Below are positions 52,652 to 63,338 of a DNA stretch of 64,000 nt, in pieces (position 1 is the stretch's first letter; the number at the start of each line of letters is the position of its first letter). Source of the DNA: Acinetobacter defluvii (GTDB lineage Bacteria > Pseudomonadota > Gammaproteobacteria > Pseudomonadales > Moraxellaceae). The DNA lies in assembly GCF_001704615.3 (NCBI RefSeq), contig NZ_CP029396.2, forward strand, positions 248,001-312,000, written 5' to 3'. The position numbers were made by a program, and so were the translations under genes. A model generated the notes under the pieces. The model worked only from the letters and a program-made list of their open reading frames with translations, was not told the origin of the DNA and did not search any database.

Positions 52652-53002
52652 TTAGTAGAAAAATGGCATGACGTAGGGAAAACCAAGCGCGACCAAGACC
52701 AACACGGCGACGAACCAGAAAATGAGCTTGTAGGTGGTGCGCACTTGCGGAATCGCGCACACCTCGCCCGGCTTGCAGGCTGCGGTCGGTCGGACGATGC
52801 GCCGCCAGGCAAAGAACAGTGCAACCAGCGCCGCGCCGATGAAGATCGGCCGATACGGCTCCAATACCGTCAGGTTGCCGATCCATGCCCCGCTGAACCC
52901 CAAGGCGATCAAAACCAGCGGCCCCAGGCAGCAGGCCGACGCAAGAATGGCGGCCAGCCCACCGGCGAAGAGCGCGCCGCGCCCGTTTAGTGGTTCAGAC
53001 AT
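52652..53002 (-). CDS. merT: MerT mercury transporter
   Basis: 116 residues with three membrane spans. SACCLGPLVLIALGFSGAW has the first-helix Cys pair; the cytoplasmic Cys pair lies between helices 2 and 3 (ACKPGEVCAIPQ). It moves Hg(II) from MerP to MerA. It is the first gene of the mer operon. Confidence 0.95.
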   Translation of the reverse strand: MSEPLNGRGALFAGGLAAILASACCLGPLVLIALGFSGAWIGNLTVLEPYRPIFIGAALVALFFAWRRIVRPTAACKPGEVCAIPQVRTTYKLIFWFVAVLVLVALGFPYVMPFFY

Positions 53003-53037
53003 ACGCTTGTCCTTTCAAATTTGGTTTGGATAGCTTA

Positions 53038-53068
53038 AGCTTACTTCCGTAGTTATGTACGGAGTCAA
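53038..53068 (-). promoter_or_regulatory. mer operator/promoter, first operon
   Basis: On the minus strand, -35 TTGACT (53068-53063) and -10 TAAGCT (53043-53038) are separated by 19 bp, the overlong spacing MerR corrects by twisting DNA. The MerR dyad ACTCCGTAC/TACGGAAGT lies between them. merT is transcribed to the left and merR to the right. Confidence 0.9.
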
Positions 53069-53073
53069 GCGAT

Positions 53074-53529
53074 ATGCAAATTAATTTTGAGAATCTGACC
53101 ATTGGCGTTTTTGCCAAGGCGGCCGGGGTCAATGTGGAGACCATCCGGTTCTACCAGCGCAAGGGCCTGCTGCCGGAGCCAGACAAGCCCTATGGCAGCA
53201 TTCGCCGCTATGGCGAGGCGGATGTAACACGAGTGCGGTTCGTGAAATCGGCCCAGCGGCTGGGCTTTAGCCTGGACGAAATCGCCGAGCTACTGCGGCT
53301 GGAGGATGGCACCCATTGCGAGGAAGCCAGCGGTCTGGCCGAGCACAAGCTCAAGGATGTGCGCGAGAAGATGGCCGACTTGGCACGCATGGAGGCCGTG
53401 CTGTCTGAACTGATGTGCGCCTGCCATGCGCGGAAAGGGAACGTTTCCTGCCCGCTGATTGCGTCACTGCAAGACGGAACGAAGCTCGCTGCATCGGCGC
53501 GGGGGAGTCACGGGGTGACTACGCCTTAG
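53074..53529 (+). CDS. merR: MerR mercury-responsive regulator
   Basis: 151 residues. The winged HTH ([26 protein letters not shown]), the long dimer helix and the three Hg(II)-binding Cys ([24 protein letters not shown]) are all present. It represses without and activates with Hg(II) at the divergent promoter just upstream. It is the only complete merR in the window and presumably also controls the second mer cluster. Confidence 0.95.
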   Translation: MQINFENLTIGVFAKAAGVNVETIRFYQRKGLLPEPDKPYGSIRRYGEADVTRVRFVKSAQRLGFSLDEIAELLRLEDGTHCEEASGLAEHKLKDVREKMADLARMEAVLSELMCACHARKGNVSCPLIASLQDGTKLAASARGSHGVTTP

Positions 53530-53562
53530 CGTGCTTTATTTTCCGAATTCTGAGACGACCCC
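53525..53562. repeat. 38-bp Tn21-type terminal inverted repeat
   Basis: It runs CTTAGCGTGCTTTATTTTCC then GAATTCTGAGACGACCCC, the complement of a Tn21/Tn501-type 38-bp end with GGGG outward. It lies just after merR and marks the right end of the first mer transposon. The transposition genes of that element are missing. Confidence 0.88.
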
Positions 53563-53570
53563 TAGATGCC

Positions 53571-53602
53571 TGGTCAAGACTGCATACTTGCAGTTTTGAC
53601 CA
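53571..53602. terminator. Hairpin beyond the mer transposon end
   Basis: TGGTCAA-ACTGCA pairs with TGCAGT-TTGACCA around TACT. It may terminate the leftward restriction-gene remnant. Confidence 0.45.
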
Positions 53603-53695
53603 AGCATCGGAATATAATTTTAAGCAATAAAAACAATATTATGTAGCAACTTCACAAAAAGATAATAATCAGCAGGTTACAGTGAGAAACCTAGA

Positions 53696-54390
53696 TTAAC
53701 TCGGCATCCTATTGTGAAAATCAATAGCAAAATCTGATTCAGATCGTGGTTCGGTATTGTAGAATTTGAAGCCTAAACATTTAACTTCCTTATAACCATG
53801 CTCTTTAACTTCATTTAAGAACTCAACATAGTTTTGTGAATCATCTTGATCTGCATCAAAAACAATTTGGCTTTCATCATCCAAACTAATCAATACTTCC
53901 TCTTTCCAAGTATCCTTTTCAAGCAAATGACCACCTTTAGGCTCAATTAAGCATTGATAGTACATTTCACTATTTTCAGCATCATTAATGATCAGCATGT
54001 AGTCAGGGCTGAATCTACGACCATCTTTAGGGCTAAACAACCAATAATCGAGTTCATTCCGTATCAGGTAAATCTCTGCACCCTTGTAGCGTGATTTAAG
54101 CTCGTCAATTTGAGTTGCAACAAACTTAACAAAGCGTTTTTCTTCACTTGTGCCATAGTTTTCACTGTAGGCGTACCAATCGGCAGTTTCAACATCAAAC
54201 TGTAGATCGGGGTTGTCATGGCTTGACTGTGGTTTTGCACGTTCATCAGGTGCATGATCACTCGTTTCACCATCTGAATCTTGGATAGGGAACGAAACCA
54301 AGTAGATGTTCTTTTCTTGCTGAAAGATAGAGGATAGTGATTTAGGTCTAAAAATATGACTTCCTGTAATCAGAGGTGGATCAGGAAATT
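53696..54390 (-). pseudogene. Type III restriction enzyme (Res-like), C-terminal fragment
   Basis: About 230 residues. EKRFVKFVATQIDELKSRYKGAEIYLIRNELDYWLFSPKDGRRFSPDYML contains the core of the endonuclease domain; Asp in FSPDYML and Glu-x-Lys in LIEPKGGHLL form the PD-(D/E)XK site of type III Res subunits. An in-frame GTG at 54400 starts the frame within the IS3-family element. The rest of the gene continues beyond that IS at 55635-55998 and is then cut off by the Tn3-family end. It is non-functional. Confidence 0.75.
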
Positions 54391-54447
54391 TGAACAACAC
54401 CTATAAGTGATATTTTGCTCCCCAAATGATGTTATAAACATCAATAT

Positions 54448-54765
54448 ATGGAGTATTTTATGGCACGTAGACCAAGAAGAAATCATTCAAATGATTTTAA
54501 AGCTAAGGTAGCACTTGCTGCGATTAAAGCAGAAAAAACACTTGCTGAATTGAGTGCTGAATTTGATGTTCATCAAAACCAAATTATCGACTGGAAAAAT
54601 CAACTGATTTCAGCTTCCTCGCAAGCTTTCGATCAATCAAAAGCTCCAACAGAACCACCCATCGATCTAAAAAAACTACATGCAAAAATCGGTGAGCAGG
54701 CATTAGAAATTGATTTTTTAGAAGGTGTGTTGAAGAAACTGGGCCGCTTCAACCACAAAAGTTAA
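54448..54765 (+). CDS. IS3-family OrfA
   Basis: 105 residues. The HTH is RRNHSNDFKAKVALAAIKAEKTLAELSAEFDVHQNQIIDWKNQL, followed by a coiled-coil-like region. OrfA is the DNA-binding half of the transposase; programmed -1 frameshifting near 54735-54760 fuses it to OrfB. Confidence 0.87.
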   Translation: MEYFMARRPRRNHSNDFKAKVALAAIKAEKTLAELSAEFDVHQNQIIDWKNQLISASSQAFDQSKAPTEPPIDLKKLHAKIGEQALEIDFLEGVLKKLGRFNHKS

Positions 54766-55592
54766 TCGATGACTCACTTCAGATTTCAGTATCTAAGCAA
54801 GCTCAGCTGCTGAAAGTCTCCCGTGGTTGTTATTACTATCGCCCAAAACCTGTGAGTGCATCAGATCTGAAGCTGATGCGGTGTATGGATGAGTTACATA
54901 TGCAATACCCTTTTGCAGGTAGCCGTATGATGCGTGATTTGTTGAATCGTCAAGGACATCATATAGGACGACGTCATACACGTACTTTAATGAAGAAAAT
55001 GGGCATTAATGCGTTATATTGCAAACCAAATTTAAGCCAGGCTAATCAAGCTCACCGCAAATATCCATATCTGCTCAAAGGATTGGCTATTCAGCGCAGT
55101 AATCAAGTGTGGTCTACGGATATAACGTATATCCCTATGGCAAAAGGCTTTGTTTATTTATGTGCTGTGATTGATTGGCATAGCCGCAAGGTACTTGCGC
55201 ATAGAGTATCGATTAGTATGGAGGTTACATTTTGCATAGAAACATTAAATGAAGCTATTGAAAAATATGGTCGACCTGAAATATTTAATACAGACCAAGG
55301 CAGTCAGTTTACCAGTGATGCATTTATTGATGTATTGAAATCAAATGGCATTCAAATCAGTATGGATGGTAAAGGTCGATGGGTTGATAATGTGATGGTT
55401 GAACGATTATGGCGGAGCGTTAAATATGAAGAGGTGTATCTCAAAGCCTACAGCAATGTTTTGGATGCGAAGAAGCAATTAAACGCATATTTTGAATTTT
55501 ATAATTTGAAACGACCTCATTCGAGTCTGGACAAAATGACTCCAGATGAGTTTTACTATGACCAGCTACCACAACAAAATAAGGTAGCTTAA
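54745..55592 (+). CDS. IS3-family OrfB (transposase catalytic half)
   Basis: The homologous frame opens near 54745 and can start by itself at 54852, giving 246 residues. The HTH-like part (DDSLQISVSKQAQLLKVSRGCYYYRPKP) leads to the rve integrase domain: VWSTDITYIPMAKGFVYLCAVIDWHSRKV, NTDQGSQFTSDAF and DGKGRWVDNVMVERLWRSVKYEEVYL. All DDE residues are present, so the IS appears active. It would be made as an OrfAB fusion by frameshift. Confidence 0.87.
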
Positions 55593-55634
55593 CTAGAGCA
55601 GAGTATCACTTATAAATAAGCTTTTAGTTGTTCA

Positions 55635-55998
55635 AACATGTGGGACCACCTCTATCTGTGGCATGTGCCGATCTATGGCTTTACGCACTTCGGGTAAAAT
55701 CACACCGACCAATAATTGCAGTTTTTCATGCGCTTCAAGTTGGTTAATGTCCTTACCTTCTGAATACGAATATTTAATTTCATATAAAGGTAGATACTTT
55801 TCGATCAATTCATCAATACTTTTTATCCCAACAATGTGATTTTTCAGATGATTAAATCGAAAGAAATTGTTTTCTGCTGACATTAATGCCTTGCGGATAA
55901 TTAACGGGGAAAAGTATTCATCGGTTAAATGAATGGTTTTATACTGAATCCCTGCCTGAATATTATTTTGCTCTTTATCCGTTAAATTTCTTGTATAA
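55635..55998 (-). pseudogene. Type III restriction enzyme (Res-like), middle fragment
   Basis: About 120 codons on the minus strand, reading RNLTDKEQNNIQAGIQYKTIHLTDEYFSPLIIRKALMSAENNFFRFNHLKNH, then ELIEKYLPLYEIKYSYSEG and QLLVGVILPEVRKAIDRHMPQIEVVPHV. It lies upstream (in gene sense) of the C-terminal fragment at 53696 and is separated from it by the IS3-family element. On the other side it ends at the Tn3-family repeat. The ATG upstream lies in transposon sequence. Confidence 0.7.
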
Positions 55999-56036
55999 GG
56001 GGGCGTCGCAGAATTCGGAAAAAAACGTACGCTAAG
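55999..56036. repeat. 38-bp Tn3-family terminal inverted repeat
   Basis: GGGGGCGTCGCAGAATTCGG continues AAAAAAACGTACGCTAAG, a Tn1721/Tn5393-like end with the G-run outward (left). It belongs to a transposon extending to the right and differs from the Tn21-type end at 53525-53562. Confidence 0.85.
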
Positions 56037-56084
56037 CAGAACGATCATCGGCCGAGATTCCGGCCATTTTCGTTCGTTGAAGTG

Positions 56085-56146
56085 AAAGTGTCCGATTTAA
56101 AGAAGCAAAAGTGTCCAGAGCTTGCAGTCGTGAAGTAAAAGTGTCC
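56085..56146. repeat. Three AAAGTGTCC repeats
   Basis: AAAGTGTCC occurs at 56085-56093, 56108-56116 and 56138-56146. The motif is like the iterated AAATGTCC motifs inside the ends of the ISNCY elements in this window, so this may be a remnant end of a related IS between the transposon terminus and tnpR. Confidence 0.45.
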
Positions 56147-56298
56147 AAGGCGGTCGGGTTTGAATCAAGGAGATTGGTTTGAGGGTGAAGCGCTTTTAGT
56201 CGGTTGACGTTCGACATGGTGGCTTGCCTTGTCCACCGCGGCGATGAAGGCCGCGCGGTCTTCCTGGGGTCTGAGGTGCAGTGGAACGGAAAACCGGG

Positions 56299-56865
56299 TT
56301 AAGCCGTTGGCGCCACTTTCAGGTATTGATACAGCGTCTCGCGACTGATGCCGAACTCGCGCGCAAGCGTGGCTTTCTGCTCGCCGGCACCGGCGCGGCG
56401 GCGTAGCTCGACAACCTGGTCGTCCACAAGCGCCATCTTACGGCCACGGTAAGTGCCGCGCTGCTTGGCCAGCGCGATCCCCTCTCTCTGCCGCTCGCGG
56501 ATCAGCGCCCGCTCGAATTCAGCGAACGCTCCCATTACCGACAGCAGTAAGTTCGCCATCGGCGAATCCTCGCCAGTGAAGCTGAGGCACTCCTTGACGA
56601 ACTCAATGCGGATGCCGCGCTTGGTGAGCTGCTGCACCAGGCGGCGCAGGTCGTCTAGGTTGCGGGCAAGGCGATCCATGCTGTGCACCACCACAGTGTC
56701 ACCCTCGCGCGCGAATGACAGCATGGCATCGAGCTGCGGCCGCAGGGTGTCCTTCCCCGAAGCCTTGTAGATGAACTGCTTATCCACCTGGACGTTGTCG
56801 AGTTGGCGTTCTGGGTTCTGGTCGAAACTGCTGACCCTGATATAGCCCATGCGTTGACCGTGCAA
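56299..56865 (-). CDS. tnpR: TnpR resolvase (Tn3 family)
   Basis: 188 residues. GQRMGYIRVSSFDQNPERQLD holds the nucleophilic Ser; GDTVVVHSMDRLARNLDDLRRLV and LLSVMGAFAEFERALIRERQREGIALAKQRG are the catalytic and helix E parts. KATLAREFGISRETLYQYLKV is the C-terminal HTH. It closely resembles Tn21/Tn501 TnpR and would resolve cointegrates. No tnpA is present in the window. Confidence 0.93.
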   Translation of the reverse strand: MHGQRMGYIRVSSFDQNPERQLDNVQVDKQFIYKASGKDTLRPQLDAMLSFAREGDTVVVHSMDRLARNLDDLRRLVQQLTKRGIRIEFVKECLSFTGEDSPMANLLLSVMGAFAEFERALIRERQREGIALAKQRGTYRGRKMALVDDQVVELRRRAGAGEQKATLAREFGISRETLYQYLKVAPTA

Positions 56866-57062
56866 GATGAGTCTCCAAGAGGCGAAAGTGTCAGGGAAAC
56901 TCTATGACCCTTCGCGGCATCTTTCAAGAAATCACGAAACGGACTCTATCCTGACTGATCAATTCGGGGCATCCTGACATCAGGTTAGGGTATGCCTCAA
57001 TCTGACGCCTATCGGCCGATATATCACGGCCGCTCCTGGCCCGTGTCGGATTTACGGCCGGA
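56866..57062. other. Intergenic region between tnpR and the oxidoreductase
   Basis: About 200 bp with no convincing ORF. A res site for TnpR is expected here, but I could not define the subsites. Confidence 0.35.
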
Positions 57063-58409
57063 CTACAACATATATCCAATGTCCGACGCACCGGTGGGAT
57101 AGGCGAACATCGTCGTCTTGAGCTGTTCCGCCGTGAGGCCATGGCGTATTGCGAGAGCAAAGATGTTGATCACCTCATCCACATGCGGGCCCAGTAGATG
57201 TGCGCCGAGCACCCGGTCAGTTTCCTCGTCGATGAGCACCTTGAATCCATAAGCAGGCTCTGCGGCCTGACGCGCCGTGAACCAGTCGGATGCCTTTTCG
57301 CTCTGCATGCGGAACTTGTAGCCTTGCCGGCGCGCCTCAGCTTCGCCTAGTCCCACGGCGGCAAGGGGCGGGATCGTGAAGACCACGCTCGGCACCCCAG
57401 TGTAGTTCGGCTCTTGGTGGTTCCCGTTCAGCAGATTCGACGCAACCACCTTGCCATCGTGGCTCGACACCGGCGTCAGGGGTGGGCCCACTTGCGCGGC
57501 GTCGCCGGCCGCATACACCGCCGGATTAGAGACACTCTGCAGGAACTCGTTGAGCTTGATCCGGCCCCGCTCGTGCGCCACCCCGGCGGCGTCCAGGTCG
57601 AGCGCGTCGAGCGCGGGCACGCGGCCGGCGCCATGCACAACGAGGTCTGCCTGGAACGTCTCCAAGTTCCCATGTGCAGCGGCACGGACGGTGAAGCTGC
57701 CACCGTCCCGGTCTATGGTCTCGACGGCGGTCCCGGTGCGCACGTCAATGCCGAGATCGCGAGACTTCTCCACCAGCCACCCGACAAGGTCTGGGTCAAA
57801 TGGCCCGAGCACGCGCGAAGCCTGCTCGAGTACGGTGACTTCGGCGCCTGCGCGCCGTGCGGTATGCGCAAACTCGAAGGCGATAAAGCCACCGCCGACG
57901 AGAATGATCCGGCGCGGCAGGGTCTCCAATTCAAGAAATTCCTCGTGGGTGATCAGGTGCTCCTCGCCCGCGATGCCGAGCTTCATCGGCTCCGCTCCCG
58001 AGGCGATCAGGATGTACTCGGCCTCCAGCGGCTCGCCTTCGACATCAAGCGTTTGGCGGCCGGTGAAGCGGGCAAGCCCATGATAGGTATCTATATCCTT
58101 GTCGGCGTAACGCTGCCGGTGCTTTTCTGGAATGGGATCGGTAAAAGTCCGCTTGAAGGCGATCAGGGCCGGCCAGTCGATACGGGTCTCGCCGGCAATG
58201 CCTTTGCCATGCATGCGACGGGCGTGGTCCGCCGCGGTGGCGCCGCCTACGAGCATTTTTTTGGGATCGCACCCGCGCAGTGCGCACGTGCCACCAAAGG
58301 GGCGGAAATCAATCACCGCAACACTCCATCCGGCAGCCCGCACACGCATCGCGGCGACCATCGCTGCCGTCCCGGTGCCAATAATCACAAGGTTGTATCG
58401 TTTCATCAT
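57063..58409 (-). CDS. MerA-like pyridine nucleotide-disulfide oxidoreductase
   Basis: 448 residues. FAD-binding LVIIGTGTAAMVAAMRVRAAG is followed by the redox motif FGGTCALRGCDPKKML, in which the Cys pair spacing C-x4-C is as in dihydrolipoamide dehydrogenase and glutathione reductase. NADPH-binding IILVGGGFIAFEFAHTARRAG, the FAD motif VYAAGDAAQVGPPLTPVSSHDG, and a dimerisation domain follow. There is no N-terminal metal-binding domain and no C-terminal Cys pair, so it is not a genuine mercuric reductase. Such genes occur at the end of some mer operons; the substrate is unknown. It is co-directional with merE at 58615. Confidence 0.88.
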   Translation of the reverse strand: MMKRYNLVIIGTGTAAMVAAMRVRAAGWSVAVIDFRPFGGTCALRGCDPKKMLVGGATAADHARRMHGKGIAGETRIDWPALIAFKRTFTDPIPEKHRQRYADKDIDTYHGLARFTGRQTLDVEGEPLEAEYILIASGAEPMKLGIAGEEHLITHEEFLELETLPRRIILVGGGFIAFEFAHTARRAGAEVTVLEQASRVLGPFDPDLVGWLVEKSRDLGIDVRTGTAVETIDRDGGSFTVRAAAHGNLETFQADLVVHGAGRVPALDALDLDAAGVAHERGRIKLNEFLQSVSNPAVYAAGDAAQVGPPLTPVSSHDGKVVASNLLNGNHQEPNYTGVPSVVFTIPPLAAVGLGEAEARRQGYKFRMQSEKASDWFTARQAAEPAYGFKVLIDEETDRVLGAHLLGPHVDEVINIFALAIRHGLTAEQLKTTMFAYPTGASDIGYML

Positions 58410-58614
58410 TCACTCTCCTAATTCGATAAAATAGGTGCGTTCCGCGGAACGCCAGGATGCGAAGCACACGACCACTCGGACTTTCTAAAGCGTGCAAAGT
58501 TGCCGCCACCGACTGGTCCATCGAAGGCAGCACTGCTGCAATACCTGGCTTGGAGCGCTCAACCTGGCTCTGTAACCGTTGCAAGGCAGTCACTTCGGTC
58601 CTGCCCGGCGATGA
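58410..58614. other. Spacer between the oxidoreductase and merE
   Basis: A GC-rich 205-bp segment. An open frame on the minus strand crosses it (58309-58593), but its codon pattern and lack of recognisable motifs make a gene unlikely. Confidence 0.4.
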
Positions 58615-58851
58615 TCAGGCACTTCGCCTGAAAGCGCGGATCCCTCGTGCCAAGGACAGGATGAACAGCCCCGTCAGGGCGACTGCCGCGATGACCCGAT
58701 GCTTTCCGAGGAGCCAGCTGCCCCCTGTGCCGGGGAGTACAACGGCGAGCACCGGCAGGTGGCAGGGACATGTGAGCACCGCAAGCGCGCCCCAAAGGTA
58801 GCCGCTGAGCGGCTTGGGTGTGTCGGGGGGAATGCGCTCCTGACTATTCAT
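58615..58851 (-). CDS. merE: MerE mercury transport protein, second copy
   Basis: 78 residues with [28 protein letters not shown] in the first membrane span. It differs from the first MerE at about a third of positions, so it came from a different mer lineage. It overlaps the merD remnant by 4 nt. Confidence 0.9.
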   Translation of the reverse strand: MNSQERIPPDTPKPLSGYLWGALAVLTCPCHLPVLAVVLPGTGGSWLLGKHRVIAAVALTGLFILSLARGIRAFRRSA

Positions 58852-59115
58852 ACAGGAAGCGCCGACGCGCCATGCGCCAATTCAGTCAACTGGGCTTCCA
58901 GGTTCGCCAGCGCTTGGCGGCGGCGCTCGACGAGCTGGCGCAGCACGGCAAGCTGCGCGGCCGCTTCCTCGGAGTCCGCAGCATCCAGCGCCCGGCACAG
59001 CTGCGCCAACGCATCCAGGCCGATACCCGCCTCGAAGGCCGCCCGTACGAAGCACAGCCGTTGCAAGGCAGCATCGTCGAACAGGCCGTAGCCGCCAGGG
59101 GTGCACGCCACGGGC
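58848..59115 (-). pseudogene. merD: merD, C-terminal fragment
   Basis: About 87 codons from [30 protein letters not shown] onward, then [43 protein letters not shown]. The first third with the helix-turn-helix is missing. Instead, sequence leading to a mer operator/promoter follows within 35 bp. The frame continues open into that sequence but without merD similarity. Confidence 0.87.
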
Positions 59116-59148
59116 CAGGCGGAACCCGCCGCTGTTTTTCCAAAGTCC

Positions 59149-59179
59149 TTGACTCCGTACTTAGCTCCGGACGTACGAT
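59149..59179 (+). promoter_or_regulatory. mer operator/promoter, second operon
   Basis: -35 TTGACT (59149-59154) and -10 TACGAT (59174-59179) are separated by 19 bp. The dyad ACTCCGTAC...TCCGGACGT is imperfect at its right half compared with the first operon. No merR gene lies upstream; a merD remnant does. Confidence 0.85.
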
Positions 59180-59212
59180 CATGTTTTCGATGGATCTTGC
59201 AAAGGAGAATTT

Positions 59213-59563
59213 ATGTCTGAGCCGCAAAAAGGCCGCGGCGCCCTGTTTGCTGGTGGGCTGGCCGCCATTCTTGCGTCGGCCTGCTGCCTGGGGCCGTTGG
59301 TGTTGGTCATGTTGGGATTCAGCGGCGCTTGGATGAGTAACTTGGCGGCATTGGATCCTTACCGCCCCATCTTTCTCGGTGCGGCATTGATAGCAATGTT
59401 CTTTGCCTACCGCCGCATCTTCCGGACTACGCAAGCATGCGAGCCTGGCGATGTATGCGCTGCCCCACAAGCCAAGACGTCGTACAAAGTCATCTTTTGG
59501 ATTGTGGCTGCGCTAGTTGTCGTTGCACTAACGTTCCCGTATGTAATGCCCCTGTTCTACTAA
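59213..59563 (+). CDS. merT: MerT mercury transporter, second copy
   Basis: 116 residues, with ASACCLGPLVLVMLGFSGAWM, the second Cys pair ACEPGDVCAAPQ and three membrane spans. The start at 59213 follows an AAAGGAG site. It carries Hg(II) through the inner membrane. Confidence 0.95.
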   Translation: MSEPQKGRGALFAGGLAAILASACCLGPLVLVMLGFSGAWMSNLAALDPYRPIFLGAALIAMFFAYRRIFRTTQACEPGDVCAAPQAKTSYKVIFWIVAALVVVALTFPYVMPLFY

Positions 59564-59576
59564 TTGAGGAAAAATC

Positions 59577-59855
59577 ATGAAAAAACTGCTTACCGCTCTT
59601 GCCCTTGCCGCTACCTTCGCTGTCCCTGCCTGGGCCGCCACGCAGACGGTCACGTTGTCCGTTCCCGGAATGTCCTGCGCGACTTGCCCTATCACCGTGA
59701 AGAAGGCGCTGAGCAAGGTAGAGGGCGTTAGCAAGATCGAGGTCGACTACGCAACCAAGCTGGCTGTTGTGACGTTCGACGATGCGAAAACCAGCGTCCA
59801 GGCATTGAACAAGGCGACGACGGACGTGGGCTACCCTTCTGAACTGAAGAAATAA
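59577..59855 (+). CDS. merP: MerP periplasmic mercury-binding protein, second copy
   Basis: 92 residues. Signal peptide LTALALAATFAVPAWAA and metal-binding motif GMSCATCPITVKKAL. It lies 13 nt after merT with a GAGG ribosome-binding site. Confidence 0.95.
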   Translation: MKKLLTALALAATFAVPAWAATQTVTLSVPGMSCATCPITVKKALSKVEGVSKIEVDYATKLAVVTFDDAKTSVQALNKATTDVGYPSELKK

Positions 59856-59981
59856 GGCATCAAATGACGGCGGCGTCGCCAGAGCCAGATAGAGATGTTG
59901 TTCTGGCGATTCTACTGTCAGTCATTCCGTGCACAACCTGTAAATGACGTACGGAGCCTGTTCGCTGATGCGAAAAACTGA

Positions 59982-61751
<1,770 letters not shown>

Positions 61752-61786
61752 ACCAAGGACACGAAAAGAGCGACAGAGGAGTTTTT

Positions 61787-62440
61787 ATGTTTTGCGATAT
61801 TAGACTAACAGCACGTTGCACCCGTGCATGCTTAACCATTCTGTTGGCGGGTACTGCAGCGTTTGGCTTGTCAAACAATGCGCTGGCGGCCTACGACTTT
61901 TCTAAGCTGGGAGCAGCGATCGAAACATTGGCGCCGGAGACCGTCGACGGCTGGGAAAAGAAAGCGAGGGCGGGCGATGCCATGGCGCAGAACATCATGG
62001 GTCTTGCCTACAAATGCGGTATGGGCGTAAAACAAGACCATGCTGCATCGATCCAGTGGTTTCGCAGGGCGGCCGAGCAGGGTGAAGCTGATGCGCAGTT
62101 CAACCTGGGGCGCCTCTACGCAAGCGAAGTCGACGGTATGTATAAGAAAGGGCGTGCGGCTCCTGCCGACGATGCACAGGCGTTCAAGTGGTACCGCCTC
62201 TCTGCCGAGCAGGGACACACGCAGGCTCAAGTCAGGCTGGCTCAACTGTTTGCGAAGGGGCTCGGTGAGGTCGCGCGCGACCAGGTTCAGGCCTACAAGT
62301 GGATGAGTCTGGCAGCAGCGTCAGGAGAACCAACGGCAGCAAAAGTCATTGCCGACTATGCGGCTCAAATGAAGCCCGAACAGGTGCAGCAAGCGCAATT
62401 GCTGGTCCAGGAATGGAAACGCCGGCAAAGCGCACGCTGA
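61787..62440 (+). CDS. merG: MerG-like Sel1-repeat periplasmic protein
   Basis: 217 residues (654 bp) from the ATG at 61787. A signal peptide covers about residues 1-35 (LTILLAGTAAFGLSNNALAA). Three to four Sel1-type repeats follow, including AQNIMGLAYKCGMGVKQDHAASIQWFRRAAEQG, AQFNLGRLYASE and AFKWYRLSAEQGHTQAQVRLAQLFAKG. It lies between merA and merB. The size, leader and position match what I recall of MerG from Pseudomonas plasmid pMR26, which lowers cell permeability to phenylmercury. The identification rests on gene order and length, so moderate certainty. Confidence 0.75.
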   Translation: MFCDIRLTARCTRACLTILLAGTAAFGLSNNALAAYDFSKLGAAIETLAPETVDGWEKKARAGDAMAQNIMGLAYKCGMGVKQDHAASIQWFRRAAEQGEADAQFNLGRLYASEVDGMYKKGRAAPADDAQAFKWYRLSAEQGHTQAQVRLAQLFAKGLGEVARDQVQAYKWMSLAAASGEPTAAKVIADYAAQMKPEQVQQAQLLVQEWKRRQSAR

Positions 62441-62523
62441 CGTGATCTTTGAAAAGCGCGGCATGTAATCGCCAAGGGTGGGTTTATGCCGCGTAACCGC
62501 TGCTTGGATGTTGGAGGTGGAAA

Positions 62524-63162
62524 TTGGACAAGACTATATATTCCAAAAAGATTGCCGAGAGCCTCTCATCTGGCAATCATCCAGAAGAGTTCGCAACCCT
62601 CTTCGTCACCCTGCTTCGTCAGCTTGTGATGGGAAGGCCTGTGTCACGCGAAGCGCTCGGCACCGCACTCGGATGGTCTGGGCAGAGGGTTGCAACTGTA
62701 CTTGAGCCGGCGCCCGGTACCGAATATGACGAGCAGGGCAATATCATTGGACTGGGCCTGACGCTACGCGAAACCCCTCACGTTTTTGAAGTGGATGGCC
62801 GCCGTTTATACACCTGGTGTGCGCTCGACACCTTGATGTTTCCCGCTTTGATTGGCAAAACAGCCCGTGTCACGTCGCGCTGTGCTGCCACCGGCAGGCC
62901 GATTACGCTCACAGTTGCGCCAGAAGCAGTGCTTCAGGTTGAACCGGCGGAAACAATGGTGTCTCTGCTAACGCCGGATGCTTCACCCGACATTCGCTGT
63001 TCCTTTTGCTGTCATGTGCATTTTTTTGCATCGCCTTCTGTTGCAAATGCATGGGCTTCGACGCACCCGGGGATAGAGCTCGTGCCTGTCGAGAATGCAT
63101 TCGGTCTCGGACATCTGATCGCGCATAAGCTGTTAGAAGACAGCGAGCGAAACACGGCATGA
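62524..63162 (+). CDS. merB: MerB organomercurial lyase, second copy
   Basis: 212 residues, the typical length, with [17 protein letters not shown] and [17 protein letters not shown] carrying the catalytic Cys/Asp/Cys. The start is a TTG at 62524 after a GGAGG site. It is about two-thirds identical to the first MerB by eye. The merD fragment overlaps its stop by 4 nt. Confidence 0.94.
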   Translation: MDKTIYSKKIAESLSSGNHPEEFATLFVTLLRQLVMGRPVSREALGTALGWSGQRVATVLEPAPGTEYDEQGNIIGLGLTLRETPHVFEVDGRRLYTWCALDTLMFPALIGKTARVTSRCAATGRPITLTVAPEAVLQVEPAETMVSLLTPDASPDIRCSFCCHVHFFASPSVANAWASTHPGIELVPVENAFGLGHLIAHKLLEDSERNTA

Positions 63163-63338
63163 ATGCCTACTCGATTTCGAAGCTTGCTGAAGATGCAGGC
63201 GTAAGCGTGCATGTTGTGCGCGACTACTTGATGCGCGGGTTGTTGCATCCCGCCTGGCGAACCGAAGGTGGCTACAACGTTTTCGATGCCAAAACACTGG
63301 AACGGTTGCGTTTCCTGCGCGGGCACTGTTGCAAATAG
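63159..63338 (+). pseudogene. merD: merD, N-terminal fragment cut by IS6 copy D
   Basis: 54 codons of MerD ([28 protein letters not shown], then [19 protein letters not shown]) continue into the IS6 end as HCCK and a stop. The C-terminal two thirds are missing. The sequence differs from the merD remnant at 58848, so the two fragments are not halves of one gene. Confidence 0.88.

Larger units (their letters stand above)
54391..55634 (+). mobile_element. IS3-family element
   Basis: Bounded by TGAACAAC and GTTGTTCA, with internal matching TATAAGTGATA/TATCACTTATA segments and two overlapping-type ORFs. A 3-5 bp target duplication is not obvious, so the exact ends are tentative. Confidence 0.7.

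Noticed and set aside
54386..55640. 3-5 bp target duplication of the IS3-family element
   Set aside because: Bases next to the proposed TGAACAAC/GTTGTTCA ends do not match, so I do not claim a duplication.
56032..56217. 61-codon minus-strand frame next to the Tn3-type end
   Set aside because: Its reading frame runs through the iterated AAAGTGTCC repeats and transposon end; no family resemblance.
58309..58593. 94-codon minus-strand frame between merE and the oxidoreductase
   Set aside because: It overlaps the oxidoreductase start in another frame and shows no recognisable domain.
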